This document shows positions 11,012 to 22,562 of a stretch of 64,000 bases of DNA, in pieces. The stretch's first letter is position 1, and each line of letters opens with the position of its first letter. The notes below the pieces were generated by a model that did not search any database, was not told the origin of the DNA, and worked only from the letters and a program-made list of their open reading frames with translations. The position numbers and the translations under genes were made by a program. The DNA comes from Ctena decussata (lineage: Eukaryota; Mollusca; Bivalvia; Lucinida; Lucinidae). The stretch covers positions 10,183,001 through 10,247,000 of the forward strand of contig OZ022502.1 of NCBI GenBank assembly GCA_963989385.1. The letters are read 5' to 3'.

Positions 11012-11210
11012 ATTCTTAATATTGGGACACCTAAAATAATTACTGTAATTTCTTGAAAATGGAACAGTTTGGTTTTACAATGCAGTAATGCATCTAAAAG
11101 ATGCAGATGGAATGGCAAACAGTGTAGACCCTGACCAGACTGCTCCTCTTGGAGCAGTCTGATCTGGGTCTGCATTGTTTGCTTAAATCTATCTGTCCCA
11201 ATACTTAGAA
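11012..11210. mobile_element. Family B palindromic MITE copy 2
   Basis: TTGGGACACCTAAAAT ... TCTGTCCCAATACTTAG ends; core GACCAGACTGCTCC and GGAGCAGTCTGATC. Confidence 0.85.
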
Positions 11211-11840
11211 TTATTTCGGTATTCTTTTCTTTTAGAGCTGACATTGTTTGCAAATCCAACCATTTTAGTTCTGGGCTCTTTGAGGGTTAACCATTAAAAA
11301 AGAAATCAAACAAACTTATTCACAAATTTTTTAGCAGTTTTACATTTTGAAGCAGATCAGACTGCTTCTCAGTTAGAACTGGACTTAAGGTTTTCTGCAG
11401 ACTTAAGCTTTTCTATGGACTCAAGGTTTTCTCTTTCTTGCAACTACAGATCTTCAGATATAAAATAATATTGGATTTGATACACTTTGTAAGCCAAGAA
11501 ATCCTCTGACAGTTCTTGTACATAGTATCTTTTTTGCGGTCAGTGATTGTATATTTTTGGTGCACTATTACAGTTCAGTACCGAGATATGTATGTATTAA
11601 TTCAAAGTACCATGTACCTAATAACCTTTGTGTAGGATTATGGAACTGATTGTTTGATGTAGCTTGTATAACAATGCTGGTCTATGAATGTATTGTTAGT
11701 AAATATTGTTCCTAAATAACTATTATATGTTGATGTGCCAAGCACAGTTTAATGTTTATGTTTCATAACAGTAGCAATAGTGTCAGTGCCCTGTTACATT
11801 TAAGGTATATAGTTTCACCTTGATATTCTTCTGCCATTTC
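11211..11840. other. No recognisable gene
   Basis: AT-rich, with no repeat family identified and no coding signal. Confidence 0.55.
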
Positions 11841-12000
11841 TGCAAAGGGAGAAAAATCTTGCGACTTCCCATTTGTTTCCCTGGATGATGTTAGACCTCC
11901 AAAAGGGGGTCTGCTCTTAAAGGAAAGTATTTGCTCCTGAAGGAGCAAATTCTTTCCTTTAAGAGTAGACCCCATTGAGAAAGGAGGCAAAAATGAAAAT
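11841..12000. mobile_element. Family F palindromic MITE
   Basis: Inner palindrome AAAGGAAAGTATTTGCTCC / GGAGCAAATTCTTTCCTTT, flanked by GGGGTCTGCTCTT and AAGAGTAGACCCC, with cleanly matching arms. Confidence 0.85.
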
Positions 12001-12179
12001 GACAGGGTTGCATTCCCTTGTAATGAACTGTTCAGTCTCTAATATTAGACTGGTAACAGTATCACCAACAGTGCAGCCCCTGATCAGACTGCTCCTCACA
12101 GGGAGCAGCCTGATCTGGGTCTACAACTTGCTTAAATATGTTGTGCAAATAATAAGGGTAAACAGGACATGAAGTAATT

Positions 12180-12460
12180 ACTGATTTATTTTGTGGGAAA
12201 AATGATTTATTTTTCTTCCAAAATGGGCCCAAAAATCTAGATCTGTCTTACAAGACAGATCTAGATTTTTGGGATTGCTTGGAAGACAAGCCCCAAAAAC
12301 ATAATCAGTTTTGTGTAATTCAGCTTACAGGTAAGTATTTTCCTTCCAAAACAAACCCATAAATCTAGATCTGCCTTACAAGACAGATCTAGTTTTTTGG
12401 GATTGATTGGAGAGAGAAAACCCCATGTTACAGATGGATTACACTAAACTGATTCATATT
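12180..12460. repeat. Two adjacent palindromes with AGATCTAGATTTTTGGGAT arms
   Basis: Positions 12190-12290 and 12335-12425 each form a hairpin around CTTACAAGACAG. A third relative is at 19888-20010. Confidence 0.8.
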
Positions 12461-12733
12461 TTTGAAGTTGAAATCCCTGTCTTCAGTAGATGATACATGT
12501 ATTTGAAAAGTGGACTGGATGGTTAGGTAATTTCTTAAACTCTCCACAAAACTTGCATAGCTTTCCATCATTAGAATTGCCTTGACACTGCTTATGAGGA
12601 TCTACAAGATGTTTATATTGAGAAACAAGGAAAAGACAACATATTTTTCATGGAGATGCAAGAAAAACAACATATTTTCATTGAATTAGACTTGTAACAA
12701 AAAACTTTATCAGGTCATTAAATCCTGCCTGTA

Positions 12734-12931
12734 TAGTGCTCCCAAAAAGAAGGGGTAGAACGAAAATTTAGGGATAATTTTTCATTTTTCCCATAAAACA
12801 TATGATGTGACCTGTCATTATAACAGTCTCACAGAGACTGTTATAATGAGGGGTCACAGCATAGTTTTCACTAAGAAATAAGCAAAATTGTCTCAGAATC
12901 ATCCTTAAAAACCCACCTTATCTGAAGTGTT
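12734..12931. mobile_element. Family A MITE, diverged copy 3
   Basis: Central palindrome AACAGTCTCACAGAGACTGTT and TGTGACC/GGTCACA arms. Outer ends are decayed (TAGTGCTCC / CTGAAGTG). Confidence 0.75.
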
Positions 12932-13469
12932 GGCCCTTACCTTTTGCTCAGCCTGTGCACACACAATTATGCTTAAGACTTTCCTTTCATATCAAAACAA
13001 GTATTTTTGAGCTGTTCAAGGGACAGGTCTTTCCTAGGTATATGCACTTGGGCTTCAATTCACTAAACTCTTTCAAAATTCTTAAACTTTTATTGAAAGA
13101 ATACTGCAAACAAAATTTCTATAGTTTTCATGTTATAGTTTCTTAAAGAATTCTGATATCAGTTTTGAATACGGATGGCCAAGCTCTTAGTCATTTATAA
13201 AGAATAGTAAAAAAAAATGGAACATAAGAAATTGTCAGAGAAAGTTCCATGAAACATAGCCCAGGTCATTGACAGTTACAGGTACATTTCAGCACTATAA
13301 AGTACAGCAGTCTAAATGGGTCATGTAAAACAGTATGATGCAATGTATTGAAAAATTCAGTCATTGATAAAGTCCACTTATAAATGTGTCAGTGGAATTC
13401 TGAGAAAGATTTTAGCCACTATTTCATTTGACTGCTGAAATGTACTTCTTTCTGCTGATGAAGGATATT
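12932..13469. other. No recognisable gene
   Basis: AT-rich sequence with no supported feature. Confidence 0.55.
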
Positions 13470-13705
13470 TGAGCCGCGACACAAGAAAACCAGCAAAGTA
13501 GTTGTGTGGCCAGTATAGATTCAGATCAGCCTGGTCATACACCCAATTTGATCAGACTCTTTGCTAAGCACTTAAAGGGTAGCTAAGGGTCAAAGCTACC
13601 TTCATGTGGACAGCGTAGACTGATCAGACTGGGCAGATACCCAGGCTGATCTGAGTCTGCGCTGGATGCACAACCATCTTGTTGGTTTTCTCATGTCGCG
13701 GCTCA
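13470..13705. mobile_element. Family E MITE copy 2
   Basis: Ends TGAGCCGCGACAC and GTGTCG-type CATGTCGCGGCTCA, with internal GATCAG/CTGATC palindromic segments and the GGGTAGCTAAGGGTC landmark. Confidence 0.85.
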
Positions 13706-14850
13706 TTTATATAAACTGGAATATATCAATGCTTTAGTTTTCTCCCATTGCAATAGGTTTAGAATAAACATTTAGATAGAATCAATACTAAAACTTCGAC
13801 TGAAAACCACACTTATAGATAAGGGCAGGTTTTGATCATTCTGAGATAAATATTCTTCTGATTATATTTACGCAACTTGTAGCTCTCACTAAGATTGCTA
13901 TATTGGTGGTTCTAACGAGATTCAACGAGAGATTGTAGCTAGTTTGTATGGAGACGAAACAGACTATCGGTATTTGAAAAGCAGTGTTAAATACAACCCC
14001 TTCTTCAAGCACTGAAAACCTGTGGTAATTTGCAGAAATTTTTTGTAAGTGCCAGGACCCAGTTGTTCAAAGTATTGTTGGCTTTGTGAATGTGTTAGTC
14101 AATGATTTGCTAAGTCTTTTACTGCACATACAATCAAGTACACTGAATTTTTTTTTTTTGCTGGAAAATGTGAGGAGCTGTTCCGCTGCGAAGGTTTCTC
14201 ACAGTTTTTGCACTGCTATAGCTCCTCACATTTTCCAACCAAAAATGACTGATTTACACATTTGAAAATTTAACATCTTGTTTACCTACCTCCTTAGTTT
14301 TGAACAGTTTGAACATCCAGGACCAGATGTACAAAAATACAAACATTGCCTGATCTTCTTGTTTCCAGTGTACTATGTTGCTTTTTAAACCTTGTATAAA
14401 CTACAGCTAACACAAAGGCCAAAATAATAAAAAGAATGCCATAAAGGAATGTAACCAATATGAACTATGTCAAAAGAAATGTGCCTGTGATCTGTGGAGA
14501 CTTAGCCCAGCCATTTTGTATATGCAGAACAGAACTAGTCTGTGAGTCTATGCATTTGTTCTTTTGATTCCTCAGAATTCTTGTATTTTCAGTGTGAACA
14601 GGGAAGACTGAGATCAGATCACGGATGTACGGGCTGATCAGCCGGGGCTGATCCACATCTTTCCTGTTTGAACATCTTGTAAGCACTATTTCTATTGACA
14701 TAGCTTCAAACAAAACAAATTGCCAGAAATCCAAACTGTCTCAACCTCATCTCATTTCATTCATCACTTAAGGTCATCTTGGTATTTAGCATGAATAATG
14801 GTCAACATATTTGTGGAATCAAAACTCCTATATTCCATTGTTATACACAA
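13706..14850. other. No gene; one hairpin repeat
   Basis: Positions 14158-14240 form a hairpin, GGAAAATGTGAGGAGCT with AGCTCCTCACATTTTCC. Relatives lie at 26913-26960 and 43035-43130. The rest is unremarkable. Confidence 0.55.
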
Positions 14851-14851
14851 G

Positions 14852-15054
14852 CAGAGCTCCAGATAAGAGGGGGTATTGAGGATAATTCAAAGATAATTTT
14901 TCTTATTTCTCAACGAAAACATATGTTGTGACCCCTCATTAGAACTGTCTCGACAAGACGGTTCTAATGATGGGTCACAAAATATGTTTTTGTGGAGAAA
15001 TAATGATAATTATCCCTAAATTATCTCTGTTACCCCTTCCTATCTGGAGCACTG
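14852..15054. mobile_element. Family A MITE copy 4
   Basis: CAGAGCTCCAGATAAGAGG ... TATCTGGAGCACTG ends; centre GAACTGTCTCGACAAGACGG. Confidence 0.85.
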
Positions 15055-15107
15055 ACAAGGTGAAAAATACACTTCAAACAGAGTGTGCGGTTACCACTTA
15101 CTGCTCC

Positions 15108-15310
15108 AAAATGAAAGTAGTGGAATTTGCAAACAGCTTAAATCCAGATGAGGCAGCTCATAATGAGCTGTCTCATTTGGATCTACACTTTGTCCTCTAA
15201 TCCTTGAATTCTCACTATGGTATTGCTTGGATGAAACAACAATTTTTGAGAATTTGCAAACCCAGATTTTGTCTCTGTTTTTGGGCTTCATGCATTTTGA
15301 TTTCTTTTTC
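15108..15310. mobile_element. Family C palindromic MITE
   Basis: Core AGATGAGGCAGCTCATAATG with its inverse, flanked by TTTGCAAACAG and a TCCTCTAAT tail with the TTTTGTCTCTG landmark. Relatives are at 32490, 41672 and 62490. Confidence 0.7.
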
Positions 15311-15424
15311 AAACAGACCACCTATCAGAAAAGAATTTGCATCCCTGGTATGTGAATCCCATATCATGATGGCGATTTGACTTAAAGGTTATGGGTACAG
15401 CTTCATGCTTTCCCATCTTTTTTG

Positions 15425-15560
15425 TAAAGTGACATCCTGTTTGCTAAATGGGATGACAAAACACTTCTAAAGTGGGTTTAGTCTTTTAATGAAGAATTTG
15501 CTCCTAAGGGATCAACTTTTTTCCTTTTAGAATTGACCCTTATTTAGATAAGAGGCAAAA
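15425..15560. repeat. Family F palindromic repeat, degenerate
   Basis: GAATTTGCTCCTAAGG with CCTTTTAGAATTGACCCTTA, followed by GAGGCAAAAATGA as in better copies. Confidence 0.55.
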
Positions 15561-15824
15561 ATGAATATGAGTTGGTTCTCCTTAAAGTGTACCCAGTCAC
15601 CTTTAATTTTTAAATTGCAAAGGGAGACAAGTACTTTGTGGTCATAGTGCTCTCTGCAGGAAGTATATTCACTCCCTTGAAGAAATATGTCACAAATAGG
15701 ACATGTTTGACTATTTAGCATCTGTTTTTAGCCTGCCTGTAAGAAAATTCAGGAAGAGCTGTGTTGTCATTTGGGCATTAATATTGCACTTTAGATAGTT
15801 TTGGTTAAAGTCTTTACATTATGG

Positions 15825-16055
15825 CAAAACTGCCATCAGCCTAGCTGTTCTGTTCAGCAACGGTTTATGTTGAACAGACTATAATTATGCCAGCTTACTT
15901 AGACAAAATCTGTTGCTGGACAGGATAGTCAGTCTTTTTAGCAGACTGGCAAAATTATTGTCTAACAAAACCTGTTGCTGGACAGGATAGCCAGTCTATC
16001 GGTACTTAGTAGACTGGTATAATTATAGTCAGTTCAACAAAAGCTGTCATTAAAG
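15825..16055. repeat. Composite inverted repeat with GTTGCTGGACAGGATAG
   Basis: The 17-base motif occurs twice in direct orientation (about 15911 and 15973). CTGTTCAGCAACGG and AGACTATAATTATGCCAG at the left pair with CTGGTATAATTATAGT and GTTCAACAAAAGCTG at the right. Confidence 0.65.
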
Positions 16056-16125
16056 CTAGGTTATGGTGTATGACTATACTACTATGGTGTCCGCACCATG
16101 TTTTCAAGGGACACAACTTTTGTAA

Positions 16126-16409
16126 AGATAAAGATAAAGATAAAGAAGCTTTATTTAACGTCGCATATTAGAAACAGACAACATAAGCTCTGTAGAGCTT
16201 TTATTGCGACAAACAAGGTATCCAGTAACAATTTATACTTACCCGATGACTTAACTTTATCTTCCTAGGACTACCCTTTATAGGCGAGCGTCAGCCAAGG
16301 GAGCTCCTAGTACCATTTTTAACGCCTTTGGTATGGCGCGGCCGGGATTCGAACCCACGACCTCCCGGTCCCGAAGCGGACGCTCTACCACTGAGCTATC
16401 GGGGCCGGT
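16126..16409 (-). mobile_element. tRNA-derived SINE with intact Pol III boxes
   Basis: On the minus strand the A box TAGCTCAGTGG (16389-16399) and B box GGTTCGAATCC (16345-16355) are intact. The tRNA-like head is followed by an unrelated body and a 3' tail of repeated TTATCT at 16126-16150. The tail shows it is a SINE rather than a tRNA gene. Confidence 0.85.
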
Positions 16410-16423
16410 GTATAATAGTCTTA

Positions 16424-16532
16424 ACCTCCCTAGAATCTCCTCTGTTGTAGAGGGCTACTCTTACAGGGAAATATTAGCTCCCTAGAAACAGATTCTTTCT
16501 ATGAAGAGTAGCTCTGTGAAGAAGGGAGGCAA
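16424..16532. repeat. Family F palindromic repeat
   Basis: CCTCCCTAGAATCTCCTCTG ... AAGGGAGG ends, with inner GGGCTACTCTT and AAGAGTAGCTC arms. Confidence 0.65.
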
Positions 16533-16581
16533 AATATTTTTTCGCAAGAGTGATTTCCCTTGGAGACATACCATTAAAATT

Positions 16582-16778
16582 TTAAAAATTGGGACACCTA
16601 AAAACAATTACCATATTTGTCCTAAAACGGAACAGCTTGGTTATACAACGTAGTAACACTCCCAAATGATGTAGACTGAATGGCAAACAGTGTAGACCCT
16701 GATCAGACTGCTCCTTTAGGAGCAGTCAGATCTGGTTCTGCACTGTCTGCTTAGATCTATGTGTCCCAAAATTTGTAA
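16582..16778. mobile_element. Family B palindromic MITE copy 3
   Basis: TTGGGACACCTAAAAACAAT ... GTGTCCCAAAATTTG ends; GATCAGACTGCTCCTTTAGG core with inverse. Confidence 0.85.
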
Positions 16779-17640
16779 GTTTTATGCTATTCATACATCC
16801 TGAAGGATTGAGACTTCTTACAAAAGGTGCGTAATTAACTGTTCATTTGAGAAAGGTGTGTGCAACTATGGTTACATACCGTTGAGCCACTTGGGTAACG
16901 TCGATACGAGAATTGAACAGAACAGAACAGTTCATTTGAGAAAGGCAACACAGTAATAATTAGACTGTATATACATGTATTGAGTGTTGAATAGTCTTTG
17001 TATCAGTTATGTGATTTTCCAGTTACCAACAGCATTTTCTTATTGTCCTAGACAAATATCTGTGTAAATAAACTATTATGTAGGTAAATTAGTTTGTATA
17101 TTGTCATGAGCTTAACATAGACTGTATAACAGCTTTGTGCCATAAGCCAGTATTTGAAAAAGTTCCGAACAATTAAGGTGAATGCTGACATAAAAATCTG
17201 CAGAAACAATACTCTGGGAGCTGTTATATTTAGGTCTTTATGGTTGAAGAAGCTGTTAATGGCCAGGATTGTCATCCAGTAATACCATGGTTTATCCACC
17301 TATAAGAGATAATCCACAAGCTTTATGTCTTGTACAGGCGGACAAACTATGGTATAACTATTTTATACCACCCTATTCAGTGTAAACCTTGCTCGTTGGA
17401 AAGGTTTCATGCTAAAGTTGGCGTTTTCTAGTAAGGGTGGTATAAATATAAACTCTTTGAGTGAACATGGTAGACACTGATGTGTCCCTTATGATACTAG
17501 TGCAGAACCTGACCAAAGACTCCTTCTTTTTGGTCTCCAAGTTTGTTTCAATTATTACATTTGAGGTGAAATAATCCATTTCAGATCCAACTACTGTGAT
17601 ACATCACAGAAGTGAACAGCATGTATGGCTACTTGAATGT
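16779..17640. other. No gene; one diverged palindrome
   Basis: Positions 17270-17450 contain an imperfect palindrome with ACCATGGTTTATCC / GGACAAACTATGGT, also present at 6030-6155. Otherwise no supported feature. Confidence 0.5.
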
Positions 17641-17802
17641 GCTTAAATATTGGGATACCTATAAACCATTAATTTCGATTTGGAACAAATGGAAAATTAG
17701 CCTTTTAGGTGTCCCAATACTCCCCCGCCCTTCCCTCCCTCTGTCCATTTGGTGATCTTCTGTTCTTTGAACTGTTTGCATGTTTGAAGTCATATGACTA
17801 TA

Positions 17803-18040
17803 TGAGCCACGACACGAGAAAACCAACAATGTGGTTGTGCGCCCAGCGCAGACTTAGATCAGTCTGGGCATCCGCTCACTTTGATCAGACTCTTTATTAA
17901 GTGCTCAAAGGGTAGCTAAGGGTCCAAACTACCTCCATGCGGACAGCGAAGATTCTGATCAGACTGGGCGGATGCCCAGGCTGATCTGAGTCTGCGCTGG
18001 GCGCACAACCACATTGTTGGTTTTGTCGTGTCGCGGCTCA
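17803..18040. mobile_element. Family E MITE copy 3 (238 bp)
   Basis: TGAGCCACGACACGAGAAAA ... TCGTGTCGCGGCTCA ends, well conserved, with GGTAGCTAAGGGTCC in the middle. Confidence 0.9.
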
Positions 18041-18224
18041 TATTGAATAAACAAGCTGCATCTCTGTATGTAAGCGAGTTGAGTAAAACTGATTCGGATA
18101 TTGGCTTATGGTATAATCTGTTTTGTATGACTGAAATATACTGAAAACACGGATTTAATTATTTGAGAATAAATGCTTGAGAAAATTTTTCCTACTCCTT
18201 TTTGCAAATTTTATGAGCAATTTT

Positions 18225-18440
18225 ATGCAAGGCCTCTGGTATACATAAGGTACTCTTGCAGTTATTGGTGTCATAGTGACATACTTGTGATGTTTTGACA
18301 TATTTTGTTGTCACCATAATGGTGACATTATGGTGACACCATTATGATGTCACTATGACATCACCAACGACTGGAAGGGATGCCATGGCGTCTAGCATGG
18401 GTATGAGTTACTACAAGTGAGTTCCATGGATTTGAGGTGC
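18225..18440. repeat. Palindromic element around ATAATGGTGACATTATGGTG
   Basis: Long hairpin: GGTGTCATAGTGACATAC pairs with ATGATGTCACTATGACATC. The 18400-18480 flank resembles one end of the palindrome at 36340-36490. Confidence 0.7.
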
Positions 18441-19040
18441 AGATTGAAAAACCCTTCATGAGGGTCACTGTTTGGCATCACAAGGCTCATGAGAGCAACA
18501 GCAAGTGAAAATCACAGGAAAAAATTCTCAATTTATTCTCGGATGATTTATTTCAGTGTTTGAAATGCTATATGCAAATGCTCAAGTTACGTATTGCCAC
18601 AGATATGACTTGTAATTACTGAAATAAAGTTGTATTGCATTACATTATTCTCTGGAAGCTAGGGCCTGGTCACAGTTTACTCTTTGTGTGGCTCTTGTAA
18701 TGTGATTGTTATAAGTGGACAGTCTTACACAGGCTTGTAAGGTGGCCCCCCAAAAAGATGATTGTAATTATATGCTCATGTACAGTCTGTTAATAATTGT
18801 ATTGTTATCAAATGCCATGTGTTATTATTTCACTTTGTTTTCTTGCAGAAGATATCTGTATTAAAAGTTTTTTTTTTGTTAAAAGTGTTGTGTTCTTTGG
18901 CTCAACCTCTAAATACAATGGAACAACTGATGGCTCTAACTTGGCTTGGAATGATATGAATAGTTTAATCATGCATCAGCTGCAAACTTCCACCTTACAA
19001 CAGAGGTATGATAATATAATGTGATATCATGTCAGTTTAT
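18441..19040. other. No convincing gene
   Basis: A 75-codon frame at 18797 has an upstream TTGCAG but no supporting donor or partner exon. Confidence 0.45.
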
Positions 19041-19059
19041 AACTGCCGATCAAGTTTCA

Positions 19060-19400
19060 AGTACCTAACTCAAAAACTTTTTGAGATATTTTGCTGACTT
19101 CAACATGCCAAAATATTCAAAGGGCCATAACCCCAAAAATATGTTCAGAAGTTAATTATTTGATTTACTCATCATCTCCAATCAGCTGACCATGTTCCAA
19201 GTGCCTAGCTGAAACAGTTTTTGAGATATCTTGCTGACAAATTCAAAATGCCAAAATTTTCAAAGGGCCATAACTCAACAATTGACAAAAAGTCATCTGT
19301 TCATCGTTCCTAATAAGCTGGCAAAGTTTCAAGTCTAGCTATACTTTTTTAGATACCTTGCTGACAAAGGGGCATAACTCCAAAAAGGAAGACAACTCAG
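19060..19400. repeat. Degenerate tandem repeat with CAAAGGGCCATAAC
   Basis: The landmark CAAAGGGCCATAAC occurs at 19118 and 19261 (143 bases apart), with a decayed copy near 19366. Each unit also has TTTTTGAGATATTTTGCTGA-like sequence. Confidence 0.65.
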
Positions 19401-19887
19401 ACAGGAAAAAATATGGGTCAGCTATTCTTGACAATGATTCCACATACATGTATAAAGATTTCAAAACTTTAGCATCATGCAAGGTTCTTAAGATATGGTA
19501 TGCGTGACAAACAGATGCATAGATGGAGCATGGACAAACCCAGAAGCAGTATGCCCACTCAAATTCATCAGGGGACATAAAACAGAGGTGGGAAGACAAT
19601 AAAACAGAGGTGGGAAGTCAATATTAAGGAGTGGACAGAGATGGACTTTTCTAGCTCAGCTAGAGTAGCTGAAGACAGGACAAGCTGGCAAGGGATTGTT
19701 AAGCCATCTGTGGTGCTCCAATGACTTCACAAGGTTACGGGATAGCCTAAATGTAAAACTGGATGAAGGAAACCATATAAATCATATGGAAATCAGCTTC
19801 CAGAAAAGAATCAGTGGTGGGTATAAGTGATTAGTCTACAGATAAAAGGATTCCACTGAAATCTGTGTGTCCCATATTTCTTTGGTT

Positions 19888-20010
19888 AGGCAGAATTTTT
19901 CCTTCTAAAACAATCCCAAAGATCTAGATCCATCTTACAAGATGGATCTAGATCTATGGGATTGTTTTGGAAGAGAAAGCCATTTTATAACTGAATTACA
20001 CAAGACTGAT
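19888..20010. repeat. Palindrome with AGATCTAGATC arms
   Basis: CCCAAAGATCTAGATCCATC and its inverse around TTACAAGATGG. Relative of 12180-12460. Confidence 0.75.
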
Positions 20011-20539
20011 TTATATAATATTGTGACAGTGCCTGGCATTTTGAGCCTTGTGGAGGTTCAACGTCACGAAACGTGAAATCAAAGGGACGTCACAAAATTT
20101 GCATATAAAGTTAATTGGACTGTGCACTGACTAATAAATTTCAAAAGGTCACCTGAAAAGAGTGATTTAACATTTCTAACGGTGTCTGTAATTTTCTGCA
20201 TCTACACTCATTTAAGAATGTCCACTTTTAAGATCTTTGAACAGCGAAGCCACTAACTAGTGTTATAAAAGTTTTTCCAGCTATGTAAATTGTATCCAAT
20301 CAGTGAAATAAAAACAAAAAATCGGATTGGTGTGAATTGTGTTTGCTTTTGCAGTAATTCTTAGTGCTATTTCTTTGTGCTTCTCCAAATCTGTTCTGGT
20401 AGGACTATTTAATATGAAAATGTTAAAAACAAAATCTCTGATTTTGGGCTCCATAACGCTCAAAATGTCAGACACTGTCACATATCTGCAATCATTTTGA
20501 AAGGGTTAACCTGTCTTATAACCGAATAAATACGGTTGC

Positions 20540-20685
20540 AGGATGAGTGGCCTGGGCAAAATGGTTAGCGCTCCCGACTTGATCACTGGGTTTCCGGTTA
20601 GAATCTCCCCTGAGGCAAGTTTCTGTCCATACCTAAACAGGCCTTCATTGCACTGAGCCCTTCGTAATCACCATACCAACACCCT
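20540..20685 (+). mobile_element. tRNA-derived SINE fragment
   Basis: A-box-like AAATGGTTAGCGC and decayed B box GGTTAGAATCTCC, with TTTCTGTCCATACC downstream. A different head from the SINEs at 16126 and 35661. Low conservation. Confidence 0.4.
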
Positions 20686-21135
20686 GATATGACAAAACCA
20701 ACAAAGTGGCATGAGCGCCCAGCGAAGACTCCAATTAACCTGGGGCCGTATTCATAAAGCCACTTAAGTCGTTGCTATGCGGTTGCTAAGGCTAAATATC
20801 TGTAAAGGAGATTCCCTACTACTATGAAATTTGCTCTGGAGGAACAGTCTTTGTAAGACTGTTCCTCCAGAGCAAATTTCATTGTTGTAGGGAATCTCCT
20901 TCAAAGAAATTTAGCCTTAGCAACAGCATAGCAACCACTTAAGTCGTTTTATGAATACGGCCCCTGGGCATCTGTTCAGTCTGATCAGTCTTCCCTGTGG
21001 GGATGGAGGTAGCTTAGACTCTTAGCTACCCTTTAAGTCCACATGCACATCGATCAGATTGAGTGGCTGCCCAAGCTGATCTGAGTCTTTGTGGAGCGAC
21101 ATGCCACTTTGTTAGTTTTGTCGTGTCACCGCTCA
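20686..21135. mobile_element. Family E MITE copy 4, split by a nested MITE
   Basis: Outer sequence matches family E at both sides (GACAAAACCAACAAAGTGGC ... TTTGTTAGTTTTGTCGTG). It is interrupted by the 219-bp element at 20744-20962. Confidence 0.85.
20744..20962. mobile_element. GGCCGTATTCAT-ended MITE with 5-bp target duplication
   Basis: TIRs GGCCGTATTCAT / ATGAATACGGCC continue into a near-complete palindrome (CTTAAGTCGTTGCTATG, GGAACAGTCTT). It is flanked by CCTGG on both sides (20739-20743, 20963-20967). Removing it and one CCTGG restores the family E sequence. Confidence 0.9.
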
Positions 21136-21504
21136 AATACTGTTGAAAAGGATGTAAGACCACCAAGTTATATGAAGACTGCATTGTGCAGCGGTGCACT
21201 TCCCCTTTTTTTTTTCCATCAGACAAGTGTTGTCATGAATATGTGTCAGGTCTTCAAAACAACAAACAACAGTTTACCAATAAATTTGCTTTTATTTTGA
21301 ACTTTTAAATTGCACCTCATACATATTTCTTATAAAAAACTATAAAAAATTCTGATAGTATTTCCAGTAAGCTGAAAGACTGAATAAGATGATTTATAAC
21401 AGCCCAACCTGTAGTCCTTCTAAACTGAGTCATTCTACAAGTTGAAGGATATGCCATATTTCTACTGCAAACCAGCTTTCTTTTCTCTACAAGAAACTCC
21501 TGCA

Positions 21505-21602
21505 GCTTTCTCAAAGGGAGTCAACTCATAAAGGAAAGGATTTGCTCCTCTAAGAGCAAATCCTTTCCTATATGAGTAGACCCCAGTAAACAGGAAGTCA
21601 CA
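21505..21602. mobile_element. Family F palindromic MITE
   Basis: GGAAAGGATTTGCTCCTCTA and its inverse TAAGAGCAAATCCTTTCC, with GAGTAGACCCC at the right. Confidence 0.8.
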
Positions 21603-21726
21603 AAAGTTGTTTCCCTTGAAAAATGGTGTAAAAACAGGGAATTGTGGACATACACCTTAGGATGTTGTTTGTGAAAGCTGAATTCAAGACGTGTGTTGTA
21701 GTCCTCTAGTGAGTCATCCTACAACT

Positions 21727-21949
21727 TGGCCCAGAGGTTATAAAACTTTTTTCATGCTCAACTCAGCTGAGCATGAAATTTTCTCTGCTGATAAATATGA
21801 AAATGCCAACTAATTCATAAGCAGAGAAAATTTCATACTCAGCTCAACCGAGCATGAAAACAACTGTACTTATCAGTAATTTGTTATTTGTTAGCAGGTA
21901 AAATTTCATGCTCAGCTGATGAAAAAAGTTTTATAACCTCGGGGCCTGA
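21727..21949. mobile_element. GAGGTTATAAAAC-ended inverted-repeat element
   Basis: Left end GGCCCAGAGGTTATAAAAC and right end GTTTTATAACCTCGGGGCC are inverse with one mismatch. Four interior copies of CATGCTCAGCTGA-like sequence alternate in orientation. One end-like fragment also lies at 40156-40170. Confidence 0.8.
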
Positions 21950-22290
21950 TGTTAATGTTGTATTTGTAACACATTTTATATGCAATAAAAGTATATATAC
22001 TAAAAGTTTGGGGTTCAAAATTTCAAATTTACACTTATTTCTCCACAGAAAAAGTGTCAAATTGCCTGTGATTACTCATGGCATATTATATTTCTGTGAA
22101 GAAACATGAAAGTTTGCAAAATTTCATACTCTAAATAAGCAAAAACAGATTCTGACAAAAAAAAGCAAGTCTTACTACAAGCGAAAATTAACACAGACGA
22201 AACTGCAGTAAAATCATCATCTTTTTTTTTCTTATATGTTGGTCTTTATATAATCAATATACTTTTATGAATAATGCATTGTTTTTCATC

Positions 22291-22296
22291 TTTATT
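22291..22296 (-). terminator. Candidate polyadenylation signal of the eEF2-like gene
   Basis: AATAAA on the minus strand lies 73 bases beyond the stop codon in an AT-rich stretch. It would give a short 3' UTR. Inferred from position and sequence only. Confidence 0.5.
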
Positions 22297-22368
22297 TTTA
22301 ACTGTATCCTTTAGTAATTATTTTAACTATTCAATTTTAGAAATCATTTTAACTATTCAATTAAACTG

Positions 22369-22562
22369 TTAGAGTTTGTCAAGGTAGTTCTCTAAGCCTG
22401 GTATGGTGGTCGCCAGTCCCTTTCTTTTTCTAATGTCTTGCACAATGCCGCCTGCCTTGGAGTCAGATTCCAGTGGGTTGCCAGGCAACAGTTGCCAGTG
22501 GCTGAAGATGCACTGTGGGAAGGCTTTTCCTCCTGTTTCACCTCGCAATTCTCCATTAAATC
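22369..22562 (-). CDS. eEF2-like coding exon 14 (residues 772-835) with stop codon
   Basis: Encodes [20 protein letters not shown], then SHWQLLPG and the basic tail DIRKRKGL, ending ENYLDKL and TAA (plus-strand 22369-22371). The C-terminus matches the x-NxLDKL end of eEF2, so the protein is complete. Confidence 0.93.

Noticed and set aside
18797..19024. Coding exon after TTGCAG at 18848
   Set aside because: No matching donor, no phase partner and low-complexity sequence (a long T run) at its start.
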